From Methanobacteriota archaeon (GTDB taxonomy: Archaea > Hydrothermarchaeota > Hydrothermarchaeia > Hydrothermarchaeales > SZUA-236), in assembly GCA_003695745.1 (NCBI GenBank), contig RFHW01000190.1, positions 1-9,399 on the forward strand: a DNA stretch of 9,399 bases, written 5' to 3'. The position numbers were made by a program, and so were the translations under genes. Below, one piece after another: positions 1-6,594 of the stretch. Within the stretch, counting starts at the first letter, position 1. The number at the start of each line of letters is the position of its first letter. The notes beneath the pieces are model-generated. The model saw only the letters and a program-made list of their open reading frames with translations. It was not told where the DNA came from and did not search any database.

Positions 1-105
1 CTTTCACGGGAGGAGCTTAGAAAACAGCTCATGGAGAAATTCAAGGTGAAGGAGCCGGACCGCGAGCAGATAAAGAGCATTGTGAACAAGTTCTACGAAG
101 AATGA
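1..105 (+). CDS. C-terminal end of an unidentified protein (partial)
   Basis: Frame 1 is open from the first base to a TGA at 103-105 and encodes the last 34 residues of a protein whose start lies outside the window. The fragment is highly charged and helical-looking (LSREELRKQLMEKF near its start, then KEPDREQIKSIVNKFYEE). It shows no catalytic or metal-binding motif, so no family can be named. Its base composition is closer to the rest of the window than that of the AT-rich gene that follows 40 nt downstream on the same strand. That the frame is coding is inferred from the uninterrupted frame, the charged helical composition and the regular gene spacing. Confidence 0.5.
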   Translation, partial: LSREELRKQLMEKFKVKEPDREQIKSIVNKFYEE

Positions 106-145
106 TTACATCACATTCAAAGGAGCGGCGAACAGAGGGATATAG

Positions 146-466
146 ATGGAGGAATCAAAATTTAAGAATTTCTTGATAGATGAACTAACAAAATTTAAAA
201 ATGAAACCGATTTTGAGAGGAAAAAAGAGATTATAAAGAAGATAGATGAAGTTTTGTTTCGGGAATATGTCATCCCAAAGAAACGAGAAAGAACTTTTAA
301 TGACGAAATTTTGGATGCGTGGGAAGGGACACTTCTACAAGTTCATGATTACGGTATTGAAAGAATTATTACCGAGCAAGAGATTTTAGACATGCTTGAA
401 GACTTAAAACAGAACAAGGTTAACTACAATAATTTAGGAAAATATTGGAAACTTAAATATGATTAA
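146..466 (+). CDS. Small AT-rich hypothetical protein
   Basis: This encodes 106 residues with no family I recognise. The protein is rich in Lys, Glu, Ile and Asn, looks mostly alpha-helical, and has no membrane segment, signal peptide or Cys motif. The N-terminal half (about residues 5-50) is a strongly charged helix region with a KKRER basic patch. The middle has a short WEGTLLQVHDYG segment that is probably a small folded core. The ATG at 146 is preceded by GAGGG at 135-139, six bases upstream, which supports the start. The gene is about one-third G+C by eye, far below the GC-rich genes to its right, and uses A/T-ending codons. This suggests recent acquisition or a different mutational history. 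It is convergent with the minD-like gene. Confidence 0.65.
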   Translation: MEESKFKNFLIDELTKFKNETDFERKKEIIKKIDEVLFREYVIPKKRERTFNDEILDAWEGTLLQVHDYGIERIITEQEILDMLEDLKQNKVNYNNLGKYWKLKYD

Positions 467-517
467 TTCTGTGTGATTGTGGAAGAAAAGAGCTGTGATA
501 TGGGGGTTCAGGTCTTT

Positions 518-533
518 GGCTTTAGCCTTTTTT
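518..533 (+). terminator. Possible terminator for the + strand genes
   Basis: A short inverted repeat (GGC TTTA GCC, 518-527) is followed directly by six T residues at 528-533 on the + strand, about 50 nt after the stop codon of the small AT-rich gene. Archaeal RNA polymerase commonly terminates at T-runs of this length. The stem is short, and the site overlaps the 3' end of the convergent minD-like gene, so the call is tentative. Confidence 0.3.
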
Positions 534-1310
534 CCTGCCAAAAAGCCCTGAAAGCAGCCTTGAGACGATGTCCTCCTTATGACCCTCTGCAGGCCCGTAT
601 TTGTTATCGCTGATGTCACGGGCAAGCTTTGTAATCGCCTTCGCCGCATCCGAATAGGGTTTCACCAACACAAGCGGCTCACGGTAGGATGCGGCCTTCT
701 TGATCTCCCGATCCTCGGGCACAACTGCAATGACGTCGGCCTCCAGGAGCGCCTCAATCTCCTCGATCTTCAGATCCTCCTCATCATAGGTGACGCGGTT
801 CACCACAACACCGAGAAGATGGCCATCAAGCTCCTCATAGGTCGCCTTGACCTTCATGGCATCCGCCACAGAGGCGATCTCAGGGTTCACCACAAGGAGC
901 ATCTCCTGCGCCACAGCCAGGGCGCTGAGCGAGGCGCCGAGACCTGCCGGGGCGTCTATAATCAGGAGATCGGTCTCAGCCTTTTCAAGGAGCTCTCTCA
1001 GGACATCGCCCAGCCTGGACTGGTCAGCAGACCGAAGACCCTCCAGGGATGTGCCGCAGGGCACCACCTTAAGCCCGCCCGGCCCGTCATATATGGCTTC
1101 CATGATGTTTGCCTTGCCGGCAAGCACATCGTGGAGGGACACACCCGCCCCGTCCAGTCTGAGCCTGAGCTCCACATTCGCCATCTCAATGTCAGCGTCC
1201 AGGATGGTCACTTTCTTACCGAGCTGCGCCAAGGCAACAGCAAGGTTTATGCTCACAGATGTCTTTCCAACCCCGCCTTTACCCGATGCGATTACAAGAG
1301 ACTCACCCAT
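522..1310 (-). CDS. minD: MinD-like P-loop ATPase (ParA/MinD family)
   Basis: This is a 262-residue cytoplasmic ATPase of the MinD/ParA/Mrp superfamily. The deviant Walker A motif GKGGVGKT lies at residues 10-17 with the signature lysine (K11). The switch region LLIIDAPAGLG includes the conserved aspartate of Walker B. The C-terminus (VSRLLSGLFGRKKG) looks like the short amphipathic membrane-targeting helix of MinD proteins. Length is normal for the family. I chose ATG at 1310, which follows a GTGAG sequence. GTG at 1319 is an in-frame alternative that adds three residues. The gene is last in the apr-sat-sulfite reductase run, about 33 nt after the frhB-like gene, and may be co-transcribed with it. 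Archaeal MinD paralogues position diverse structures, and nothing in this sequence links it to sulfur chemistry beyond its location. A role in division or positioning is inferred from the family only. Confidence 0.88.
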   Translation of the reverse strand: MGESLVIASGKGGVGKTSVSINLAVALAQLGKKVTILDADIEMANVELRLRLDGAGVSLHDVLAGKANIMEAIYDGPGGLKVVPCGTSLEGLRSADQSRLGDVLRELLEKAETDLLIIDAPAGLGASLSALAVAQEMLLVVNPEIASVADAMKVKATYEELDGHLLGVVVNRVTYDEEDLKIEEIEALLEADVIAVVPEDREIKKAASYREPLVLVKPYSDAAKAITKLARDISDNKYGPAEGHKEDIVSRLLSGLFGRKKG

Positions 1311-1339
1311 AGAACTCACTTAATTAATCTAACCCCCAT

Positions 1340-1347
1340 TTATTTAA
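1340..1347 (-). promoter_or_regulatory. Possible TATA box for the minD-like gene
   Basis: Read on the - strand this is TTAAATAA, preceded by the purine-rich AAAAGG. It is centred about 24 bases upstream of the GTG at 1319 and 33 bases upstream of the ATG at 1310. Archaeal transcription usually starts about 26 bases after the box, which would give a leaderless or nearly leaderless minD transcript. It overlaps the stop codon of the upstream gene, so it may be chance AT-richness. Confidence 0.3.
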
Positions 1348-2426
1348 CCTTTTCCCATCAAAAGGCATTGTATGTATCCTGGTGTGGCTTTTCCCTGCTC
1401 CCTCTCACGGTTTATCCTTCTCAGGGCCTTCTCCCTTTTTCTTTTCACCGTTTTTTTCAGGGCCTCCAAGTCAACAAGACCGGGATCGGCCTCTGCATAG
1501 CCTCTCTGCACCGCGTCCCTGAGCATGCCCCAGCCCATGAGGTTCCGGGCGATCACCGTGGAATAGCCTTCCGGAGAGCCGATGGAGCCCACTGAGAGGT
1601 CTGCAAGCTCTGCCGTGTAGTCGCCGCAGAGATGGCAGGAGGGCATAAGCGCGTCTTCCAGTTGGCTGACAGGCCTTGATTCCTTCTCCCTCCCAGAAGC
1701 TGTGAACATGCCGCGGGTCACATCCATCTTCTTTATGGCCTCCGGTTCCTTCAGATGAGGCAGGAGCCTCCTGTATATGAAGTTCCCGGAGCAAAAGAGG
1801 CCGATGGTGTATATCTTGAGGTCTGAGTATGGTGAGAATCCTGCGTTGTAGAGTATGCCGTACTCCATGTTCCGTATGGCCCGGATATGGCATCCCACGT
1901 CCACCACAGCTACGCTCTTTATATCCTCCCTGCGAAAGACCCTTCCAAGCTCATCGGCGTTTGGAGAGGGGCTGTATTTGCTGCCTCTGGAGCTGGCAAG
2001 CCCGTCTTTGGAGGTGACTATACGCGGGATGGGCCTCCATTTTTCGTCTCTTTCCACCACCACCGCGGCGTCGATCTTCCCCCGGTCCAGGACGGCCGAG
2101 AGGATGGCTGTCACTGCCCCTCCGTCCTGAGCCTTTTCCCTGACCTCCTCATCAGCGGCTCTCACAGCCTTGACCTCGGTGTAGGGGCCGATTATCGGGT
2201 CCCCTTCTGTCTTTCCAAAGACCTGGGAGGGGTCGAAGCCCGCCCTCATTGGACAGTGGTCATAGCAGTTTGAGCAGCCCTTCACACAGGAGCCAACAAG
2301 CCTTGGGATGGCGCCTTCATAGTCCAGCTCGATCCTGTCGCAGAACCCTGAGCAGGCTCCGCAGAGGACGCAGAAGCCGGGGTCTATGACCTCCTTCTTC
2401 AGCTCATGGAACATGGTCTCATCCAT
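1344..2426 (-). CDS. F420 hydrogenase/dehydrogenase beta-subunit family protein (FrhB/FpoF-like), likely electron donor to the sulfite reductase
   Basis: This is a 360-residue FrhB/FpoF/FqoF-type flavoprotein that would oxidise reduced coenzyme F420 and pass electrons to iron-sulfur clusters. Near the N-terminus are two [4Fe-4S] cysteine sets: C19-x2-C22-x2-C25-x3-C29 and C47-x3-C51-x2-C54-x3-C58. Family signatures follow in order: GGAVTAIL (about 102-109), RGSKYSPSPN (147-156), VGCHIRAIRNM (177-187), IGLFCSGNF (208-216), and C264-x2-C267 leading into DYTAELADLSVGSIGSPEG. The start is ATG 2426, which has GGAGG nine bases upstream and overlaps the preceding stop by eight bases (ATGGATGA). An upstream in-frame extension to 2588 lies entirely inside the previous gene and is rejected. 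No hydrogenase FrhA/FrhG or Fpo membrane subunit genes are nearby. The tight coupling to the sulfite reductase gene points to a role like the N-terminal half of Fsr. That partnership is inference. Confidence 0.9.
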   Translation of the reverse strand: MDETMFHELKKEVIDPGFCVLCGACSGFCDRIELDYEGAIPRLVGSCVKGCSNCYDHCPMRAGFDPSQVFGKTEGDPIIGPYTEVKAVRAADEEVREKAQDGGAVTAILSAVLDRGKIDAAVVVERDEKWRPIPRIVTSKDGLASSRGSKYSPSPNADELGRVFRREDIKSVAVVDVGCHIRAIRNMEYGILYNAGFSPYSDLKIYTIGLFCSGNFIYRRLLPHLKEPEAIKKMDVTRGMFTASGREKESRPVSQLEDALMPSCHLCGDYTAELADLSVGSIGSPEGYSTVIARNLMGWGMLRDAVQRGYAEADPGLVDLEALKKTVKRKREKALRRINREREQGKATPGYIQCLLMGKG

Positions 2427-3288
2427 CGCCGCCATCCTCCGCAACGCCCCTGAGGACCTCACCTTTGAAGTGGTCAACACCCATCCGCCTGATGATCTTC
2501 CCAATCCGCTCCCTCCCCTCAGCATATCTTTCAAAATAGGCGAAGGTGTTCTCAAGGATCTGGAAAAGCCCTTCTTCAGAGACGACATCCGCTATCTTCA
2601 TTCCCAGCTCAGGTATCCTGCCCGACTTGCCTCCCACGGTGATGGAGAATCCTGACCTCTCTGCCACAAGGGCCCTGCTTGGGCAGTTCTTTATGCACCA
2701 TCCGCAGTGTATGCACCTGTCGTGGTCTATGACGGGCGCCTCCCCTTCAGACTGTGTTATGGCATCTCCCCTGCAGAGCCTTGCGCAGACACCGCATTTG
2801 ATGCAGCTCTCCTCTACAAGCCGCGGGGTCATGGCCCCTGTAACACCGAAGTCGTTTATAGCGGGGTTTGAGCAGGAGTTTGGGCAGCCTGAGATGGACA
2901 TCTTGAACTTCGTCGGCGTCTGCCGCCCATAGTACTTCTGGGTGAGCTTTGTGCAGAGCTCATCCACATTATAGAGGGCGTAGGGGCATCGCTCCGTGCC
3001 TGCGCATGCCACAACAGCCCTCACCTTGCGCCCGCATGAGCCAGGGGGCAGCCCGGCCATCTCCAGCTCTGCAGAGACATCCTTTGCATTCTCAAACCTT
3101 ATCCATGGCACCTCCACGCCCTTTCGGGTGGTTATGATAATCTTCCCCCTTCCCTCTCTCTCTGCAATGTCCGCCAGCTTCCGGAGCTGCTCAGAGCTCA
3201 GATAGCCGGGGCAGACCAGGAGCCTCAGCGTCACATACTCCTTCTGTTTCTGCGCAAGTATCCCCTCGCCGCCGCGCAGCTTTGTCAT
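2419..3288 (-). CDS. Short siroheme sulfite reductase-like protein with two [4Fe-4S] ferredoxin motifs (Dsr-LP/Fsr C-half type)
   Basis: This 289-residue protein is predicted to reduce sulfite to sulfide. The N-terminal ferredoxin-like half carries [11 protein letters not shown] (about 53-63), the position of basic sulfite-binding residues in this family. The siroheme-[4Fe-4S] ligand pattern is complete: C95-x5-C101 (CAGTERC) and C135-x3-C139 (CPNSC). Two ferredoxin motifs follow, C162-x2-C165-x2-C168-x3-C172 and C192-x2-C195-x2-C198-x3-C202. A family-typical C-terminal part comes next ([11 protein letters not shown] at about 219-229, [11 protein letters not shown] at about 260-270). It is far shorter than DsrA or DsrB and has no partner subunit here. 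It matches the small sulfite reductase-like proteins of methanogens and the C-terminal half of F420-dependent sulfite reductase. ATG 3288 overlaps the sat stop (ATGA) and has AAGGAGAGG upstream. Sulfite as substrate is inferred from the neighbouring sat and aprAB genes; nitrite is a possible alternative. Confidence 0.9.
   Translation of the reverse strand: MTKLRGGEGILAQKQKEYVTLRLLVCPGYLSSEQLRKLADIAEREGRGKIIITTRKGVEVPWIRFENAKDVSAELEMAGLPPGSCGRKVRAVVACAGTERCPYALYNVDELCTKLTQKYYGRQTPTKFKMSISGCPNSCSNPAINDFGVTGAMTPRLVEESCIKCGVCARLCRGDAITQSEGEAPVIDHDRCIHCGWCIKNCPSRALVAERSGFSITVGGKSGRIPELGMKIADVVSEEGLFQILENTFAYFERYAEGRERIGKIIRRMGVDHFKGEVLRGVAEDGGDG
2436..2440 (-). promoter_or_regulatory. Ribosome binding site that sets the frhB-like start
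   Basis: GGAGG on the - strand lies nine bases before ATG 2426. The alternative ATG at 2435 abuts this sequence with no spacer, so the site favours 2426 and a 360-residue product. Confidence 0.6.
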
Positions 3289-4478
3289 GCCCTCTCCTTC
3301 ACCTCCACAGGCCCCTTACTCTCGCCCGCCGCTCCTGCGCCGTTGGCGTTGACAAGGATCCGGGCAACCTCTGGCCTTGTGAACTCCGGTGGCAGAAGCT
3401 CCCCTCTGCTCAGGAGCTCCCTCACCTTTGTGCCGCTCAGGAAAACCCTGCTGTCAGGGCTGTGTGGGCATGTCTTGAGAGATGCCATGTGCCCGCAGCC
3501 TCTGCAGTAGAAGACGTGCTCGAAGAAGAGTGGCACGATCCCGATCTCACAGGGCTCGAAGTCATAGAATATCCTCTGGGCGTCAAAGGTGCCGTAATAG
3601 TCTCCCACGCCTGCATGGTCCCTGCCAACTGTGAAGTGGGTGCAGCCGTAGTTCTTCCTCACAAGGGCATGGAACACCGCCTCCCGCGGCCCGGCATATC
3701 TCATGGCGGCCGGGAACACCCCCAGCACCGTCCGCTCAGCAGGGTAGTAGTTGTCCACCAGCGCCCTGTAGCACTTCATCCTCGTCTCTGCAGGTATGTC
3801 GTCCTCCTTTGTCTCACCCACAAGAGGGTGTATGAAGAGGCCGTCCACCATCTCAAGGGCGCATTTGGTGATGTACTCGTGGGCCCGGTGCATGGGGTTG
3901 CGTGTCTGAAAGCCCACCACCGTCTTCCAGCCCCTGTCTGAGAAGATCCGGCGTGTATCAGACGGGTCAAGCCGGTATCCCCTGTAGTCACTGTAAACCC
4001 TTCTTTTCACAAGGTCTATCCTGCCGCCGAGGAGGATGTCGCCCTGCTGGAGCAGGCGTCTCACACCGGGATGGGCCGGGTCAGATGTCTTATACACAAG
4101 CTCTGCCTCTCTCTCCTTGTCATAGGTGTATTTCTCCTCAAGATGGAGGATGGCAAGGGACCCCTCTGCCCCTCCGCTGCCCACAAGAGCGATGTCATCG
4201 CCTTCTTTCAGGCGGGAGGCCTCCTCAGAGCGCACCGGCAGGGTTATGGGCAGGGTCCAAGGGATATAGCTTGCAAGGAACATCTCCTCCACGACCTTGG
4301 TGTAGTCATCGCTTGTCATGAACCCTTCCAGAGGGCTGTATGCGCCTGTTGCTATGAGCTCTGCGTCAAGGACGGCCCTGTGGCCCAGCCTGATCCTCTC
4401 CAGCCCCTGGAACTCCTCTGGCTCGCCCTCTAACACCCTGTTAACGAGGCGCCCGCCATGTGGTTTGATCGTCTCCAT
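3285..4478 (-). CDS. sat: Sulfate adenylyltransferase (ATP sulfurylase)
   Basis: This 397-residue cytoplasmic enzyme makes adenosine 5'-phosphosulfate (APS) and pyrophosphate from ATP and sulfate. The nucleotide-binding motif [11 protein letters not shown] is at residues 191-201, followed by GRDHAG (285-290) and the C-terminal [10 protein letters not shown]...PEFTRPEV (347-371). A cysteine/histidine set (C325, C328, C337 and H339) fits the structural zinc site of archaeal and Thermus-type enzymes. Length is normal for the prokaryotic homo-oligomeric form, with no fused APS kinase domain. The last 20 or so residues form a Gly/Ala-rich charged tail. ATG 4478 is preceded by GGTGAT and lies nine bases after the aprB stop. 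Directly downstream, the sulfite reductase start overlaps its stop. The position right after aprAB argues for the sulfate-reducing direction. No pyrophosphatase gene is present in the window. Confidence 0.97.
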   Translation of the reverse strand: METIKPHGGRLVNRVLEGEPEEFQGLERIRLGHRAVLDAELIATGAYSPLEGFMTSDDYTKVVEEMFLASYIPWTLPITLPVRSEEASRLKEGDDIALVGSGGAEGSLAILHLEEKYTYDKEREAELVYKTSDPAHPGVRRLLQQGDILLGGRIDLVKRRVYSDYRGYRLDPSDTRRIFSDRGWKTVVGFQTRNPMHRAHEYITKCALEMVDGLFIHPLVGETKEDDIPAETRMKCYRALVDNYYPAERTVLGVFPAAMRYAGPREAVFHALVRKNYGCTHFTVGRDHAGVGDYYGTFDAQRIFYDFEPCEIGIVPLFFEHVFYCRGCGHMASLKTCPHSPDSRVFLSGTKVRELLSRGELLPPEFTRPEVARILVNANGAGAAGESKGPVEVKERA

Positions 4479-4487
4479 GTCCTTTCA

Positions 4488-4817
4488 TCACCTTCCCGGG
4501 GTCCTTGTCTGGAGCTCGAAGGTCTCCACATTCCCCCTGGCATCCTTAAGGGTCCATATGATACGGTCCCCTTTCACCCTCGGCTTTAGGCTTGCCCCAT
4601 ATAGCGCCAGCGGATAGGGCAGCCTTGTCTCGATCGCCCTCATGGGACATGCCTTGACACAGACCATGCAGTCCCAGCAGTCCCGGGGCTCTCTGATATA
4701 GGCCTTCCCTGTGTCCCTGTTCAGGGCCATCAGGTCCCCGGGGCAGAGCTTCTCGCACTGGGGCTCATCCATGTGTCTGCAGCCGTTGCACCTCTTCAGA
4801 TCCACAACCACGGTCAT
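4488..4817 (-). CDS. aprB: Adenylylsulfate reductase beta subunit (short form)
   Basis: This 109-residue iron-sulfur subunit transfers electrons to the FAD of AprA. Cluster motifs are C10-x2-C13-x7-C21-x3-C25 (CNGCRHMDEPQCEKLC, with the long spacing typical of AprB) and C47-x2-C50-x2-C53-x3-C57 (CWDCMVCVKAC). The segment DRIIWTLKDARGN (about 84-96) matches the beta-sheet domain that follows the clusters in AprB. The protein ends soon after (LQTRTPGR). Family members from dissimilatory sulfate reducers are usually about 140-150 residues and have a C-terminal extension embracing AprA, which is missing here. The ATG at 4817 overlaps the aprA stop (ATGA), with GGAGG about ten bases upstream. The pairing with AprA is clear from gene order and motif content. 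The physiological electron donor is not shown by the sequence; the F420 dehydrogenase-like protein downstream is a candidate. Confidence 0.95.
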   Translation of the reverse strand: MTVVVDLKRCNGCRHMDEPQCEKLCPGDLMALNRDTGKAYIREPRDCWDCMVCVKACPMRAIETRLPYPLALYGASLKPRVKGDRIIWTLKDARGNVETFELQTRTPGR

Positions 4818-6535
4818 CGCGCCGCCGCCTCCACGATCTTTTCCTCCGGCCCAGTCTCTCTGTAGGGCCGCTCTATCATCTCTATCCTGCCTGTTTTGAG
4901 GTTTCTGCGGGAGTTCACGAAGCAGCGCCAGCGCCTGTCATCCCTCTCCGGATAGTCCGTCCTTGTGGTGAACCCAGGCCACCGCGTCTCCTTCCTGTAG
5001 AGGAGATGATGTATGAGTGCCTCTGCCACATCGATCCGGTCGATGACCTCATGGGCGAGACCGAGCTCATGAAGGTCCCTGGAGAGGAGATACCCGGTCT
5101 GTCTCTTCAGCTTTCCAATCTCCCGCAGGGCGATCCTGAGCTTCACCTCATCGGTCTCATAGAAGGTCTTTATCCCGCCGGCATACTCGTCCATCACCTT
5201 CTGAAGCCGCTCCTCCATCTCTGCAGGGGTCACGCCCTCCTTCCCGGCCTCATATCTTCTGAGGGGGGCAAAGACCCGTTTTTCCTCTTCTCTCAGGAAC
5301 TCCTCATTCAATGTTGGCCGCTCCCTCTTCATCGCATGTTTCACTGCCGAGCGCGCCGCGATCGCCGCCTCTGCCCAGCAGCCGCTCACGAATTTATAGG
5401 GGGCGCCGCCTGCCACGTCCCCTGCTGCAAAGAGGCCGGGTATCGTTGTCTCCCGGTCTCTGTTTATCCAGTATCCTGCCTGTGCATGGCCGCCTGTGAT
5501 ATAGGGCTCTGTGCAGCATATCTCCACTGGCTCCTTGCCGGGGTCTATGTCGTTTGCGGCCCAGTAGAGCACGATGTGGGGGTACATGTTCAGATAAGAT
5601 GCCTTTAGCTCCCGCACCTGCTCCGGCGTAAGGTGGGTGGTGTCCATGTAACAGGGTCCGCGTCCCTCCTTGGTCTCGATGGTCGGGCCAAGGGACCTGA
5701 TGCAGGTGGGGGCGCTGTTGCCGCCCAGATGGCTGTATCGCGTCACCATGAACTCCTCCCCAAGGGCGTTCACCTGCTTGGCGCCAAAGCCGAGGGCGAG
5801 GGTGCCTGTGGGGGCTATGGCGTCCTTGGTCCTGAGGGCCACAAAGCGCATCTCAAAGCTCGTCATCTCGGCGCCTGCCCTGAGACCCATGGCATAGCCT
5901 GCGCCTGTGTTGAAGGGCGGGTACCAGATCTTGTGATGGGCTGAGCCGTCGTTGTTGGGCTTGTATAAGCCGGAGGCCCCGCCTGTGGCAACTATCACGG
6001 ATTTTGCCTGCGCCACATAGAACTCGCCGTCTCTGAGGCCGAAGCCTGCCGCGCCGGCGATCCTGCCCTGGTCAAGGAGCAGGTTCGTGACCACCACCCT
6101 GTTGTAGACCTCTGCACCGGCGTCTCTTGCCGCCTTTGCGAGGATGGGTTTCAGGGACTCGCCGTTTATCTTGATGTTCCATCTGCCCCGTGCCTGATAG
6201 TTCCCGGATTCGTCTTTTAATATGGGAAGCCCCCAGCCTTCAACCTTCTTCACGGTCCTGTTCAGCTCCTCTGCTATTGAGCGGACGAGATCCTCCCGCA
6301 CGAGGCCCATGGCATCATTCTTCACATACTCAACAAAGGTCTCCGGTGTCTCGCCGGGGTTGATGTAGGCGTTTATGGCGTTCATCCCTGCTGCGAGGCA
6401 GCCGCTGCGCTCTATGTGGCCCTTTTCAAGGATCACCACCTTCAGGTCGGGGTTCTGCTCCTTGGCTTCCACGGCTGCGTAGCAGCCTGCTGTGCCTCCG
6501 CCGATTATGAGGATGTCTGTCTCTATTTTCTTCAT
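4814..6535 (-). CDS. aprA: Adenylylsulfate reductase alpha subunit, FAD-binding
   Basis: This 573-residue flavoprotein of the fumarate reductase/AprA family reduces APS to sulfite and AMP in the cytoplasm. The dinucleotide-binding motif GGGTAG is near residues 12-17 (numbering from ATG 6535). Apr-like active-site segments follow: SGCLAAGMNAINAY near 45-57, WYPPFNTGAGY near 204-214, FEMRFVALRTKD near 227-238 (the conserved Arg before KD), and EPYITGGHAQAGYW near 343-356 (the active-site His). The late FAD motif FAAGDVAGGAPYKF is near 369-382. At 573 residues it is shorter than the usual 620-660 of dissimilatory enzymes. ATG 6535 is preceded by GGTGA; GTG 6541 is an alternative adding two residues. 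It is the first gene of the operon. Succinate dehydrogenase or aspartate oxidase is excluded by the adjoining aprB and sat. Confidence 0.95.
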   Translation of the reverse strand: MKKIETDILIIGGGTAGCYAAVEAKEQNPDLKVVILEKGHIERSGCLAAGMNAINAYINPGETPETFVEYVKNDAMGLVREDLVRSIAEELNRTVKKVEGWGLPILKDESGNYQARGRWNIKINGESLKPILAKAARDAGAEVYNRVVVTNLLLDQGRIAGAAGFGLRDGEFYVAQAKSVIVATGGASGLYKPNNDGSAHHKIWYPPFNTGAGYAMGLRAGAEMTSFEMRFVALRTKDAIAPTGTLALGFGAKQVNALGEEFMVTRYSHLGGNSAPTCIRSLGPTIETKEGRGPCYMDTTHLTPEQVRELKASYLNMYPHIVLYWAANDIDPGKEPVEICCTEPYITGGHAQAGYWINRDRETTIPGLFAAGDVAGGAPYKFVSGCWAEAAIAARSAVKHAMKRERPTLNEEFLREEEKRVFAPLRRYEAGKEGVTPAEMEERLQKVMDEYAGGIKTFYETDEVKLRIALREIGKLKRQTGYLLSRDLHELGLAHEVIDRIDVAEALIHHLLYRKETRWPGFTTRTDYPERDDRRWRCFVNSRRNLKTGRIEMIERPYRETGPEEKIVEAAAR

Positions 6536-6548
6536 CTTCACCGCCTAA

Positions 6549-6565
6549 TTTCTATATTTTAGAAA
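6549..6565. promoter_or_regulatory. Putative operator, proximal 17-nt palindrome
   Basis: TTTCTA and TAGAAA form a perfect 6-bp inverted repeat around a 5-nt spacer, lying between the predicted aprA transcription start and its start codon. A near copy lies 22 bp further upstream (14 of 17 bases match in the same orientation). Such a pair is typical of a dimeric repressor binding two sites on one face of the helix. The regulator is unknown. Confidence 0.5.
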
Positions 6566-6570
6566 CTTGC

Positions 6571-6587
6571 TTTCCATTTTATAGAAA
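6571..6587. promoter_or_regulatory. Putative operator, distal 17-nt palindrome
   Basis: TTTCCATTTTATAGAAA is an imperfect palindrome (outer TTTC/GAAA arms; CTTTC/GAAAG if one base is added on each side). It matches the proximal site at 14 of 17 positions. It sits between the TATA box (6595-6602) and the second copy, near the predicted aprA transcription start, where a bound protein would block initiation. Confidence 0.5.
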
Positions 6588-6594
6588 GAAACCA

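Noticed and set aside
579..1595. Long open frame of about 338 codons on the + strand
   Set aside because: It is antisense to the minD-like gene and the end of the frhB-like gene, has no recognisable motif, and is expected as a shadow of GC-rich codon use.
1344..2426. Subunit of an F420-reducing hydrogenase
   Set aside because: No NiFe large or small subunit genes are adjacent. The overlap with the sulfite reductase gene indicates a different partner.
2427..2588. N-terminal extension of the frhB-like protein
   Set aside because: These 54 codons lie wholly inside the sulfite reductase gene in another frame and show no family similarity. ATG 2426 has a well-placed GGAGG.
2419..3288. Classical dissimilatory sulfite reductase DsrA or DsrB
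   Set aside because: The protein is 289 residues, has no paired subunit gene, and no dsrC or dsrMK is nearby. It fits the short sulfite reductase-like class better.
3282..3941. Open frame of 219 codons on the + strand
   Set aside because: It is antisense to sat, whose motifs are unmistakable. The frame encodes low-plausibility His/Arg/Pro-rich protein.
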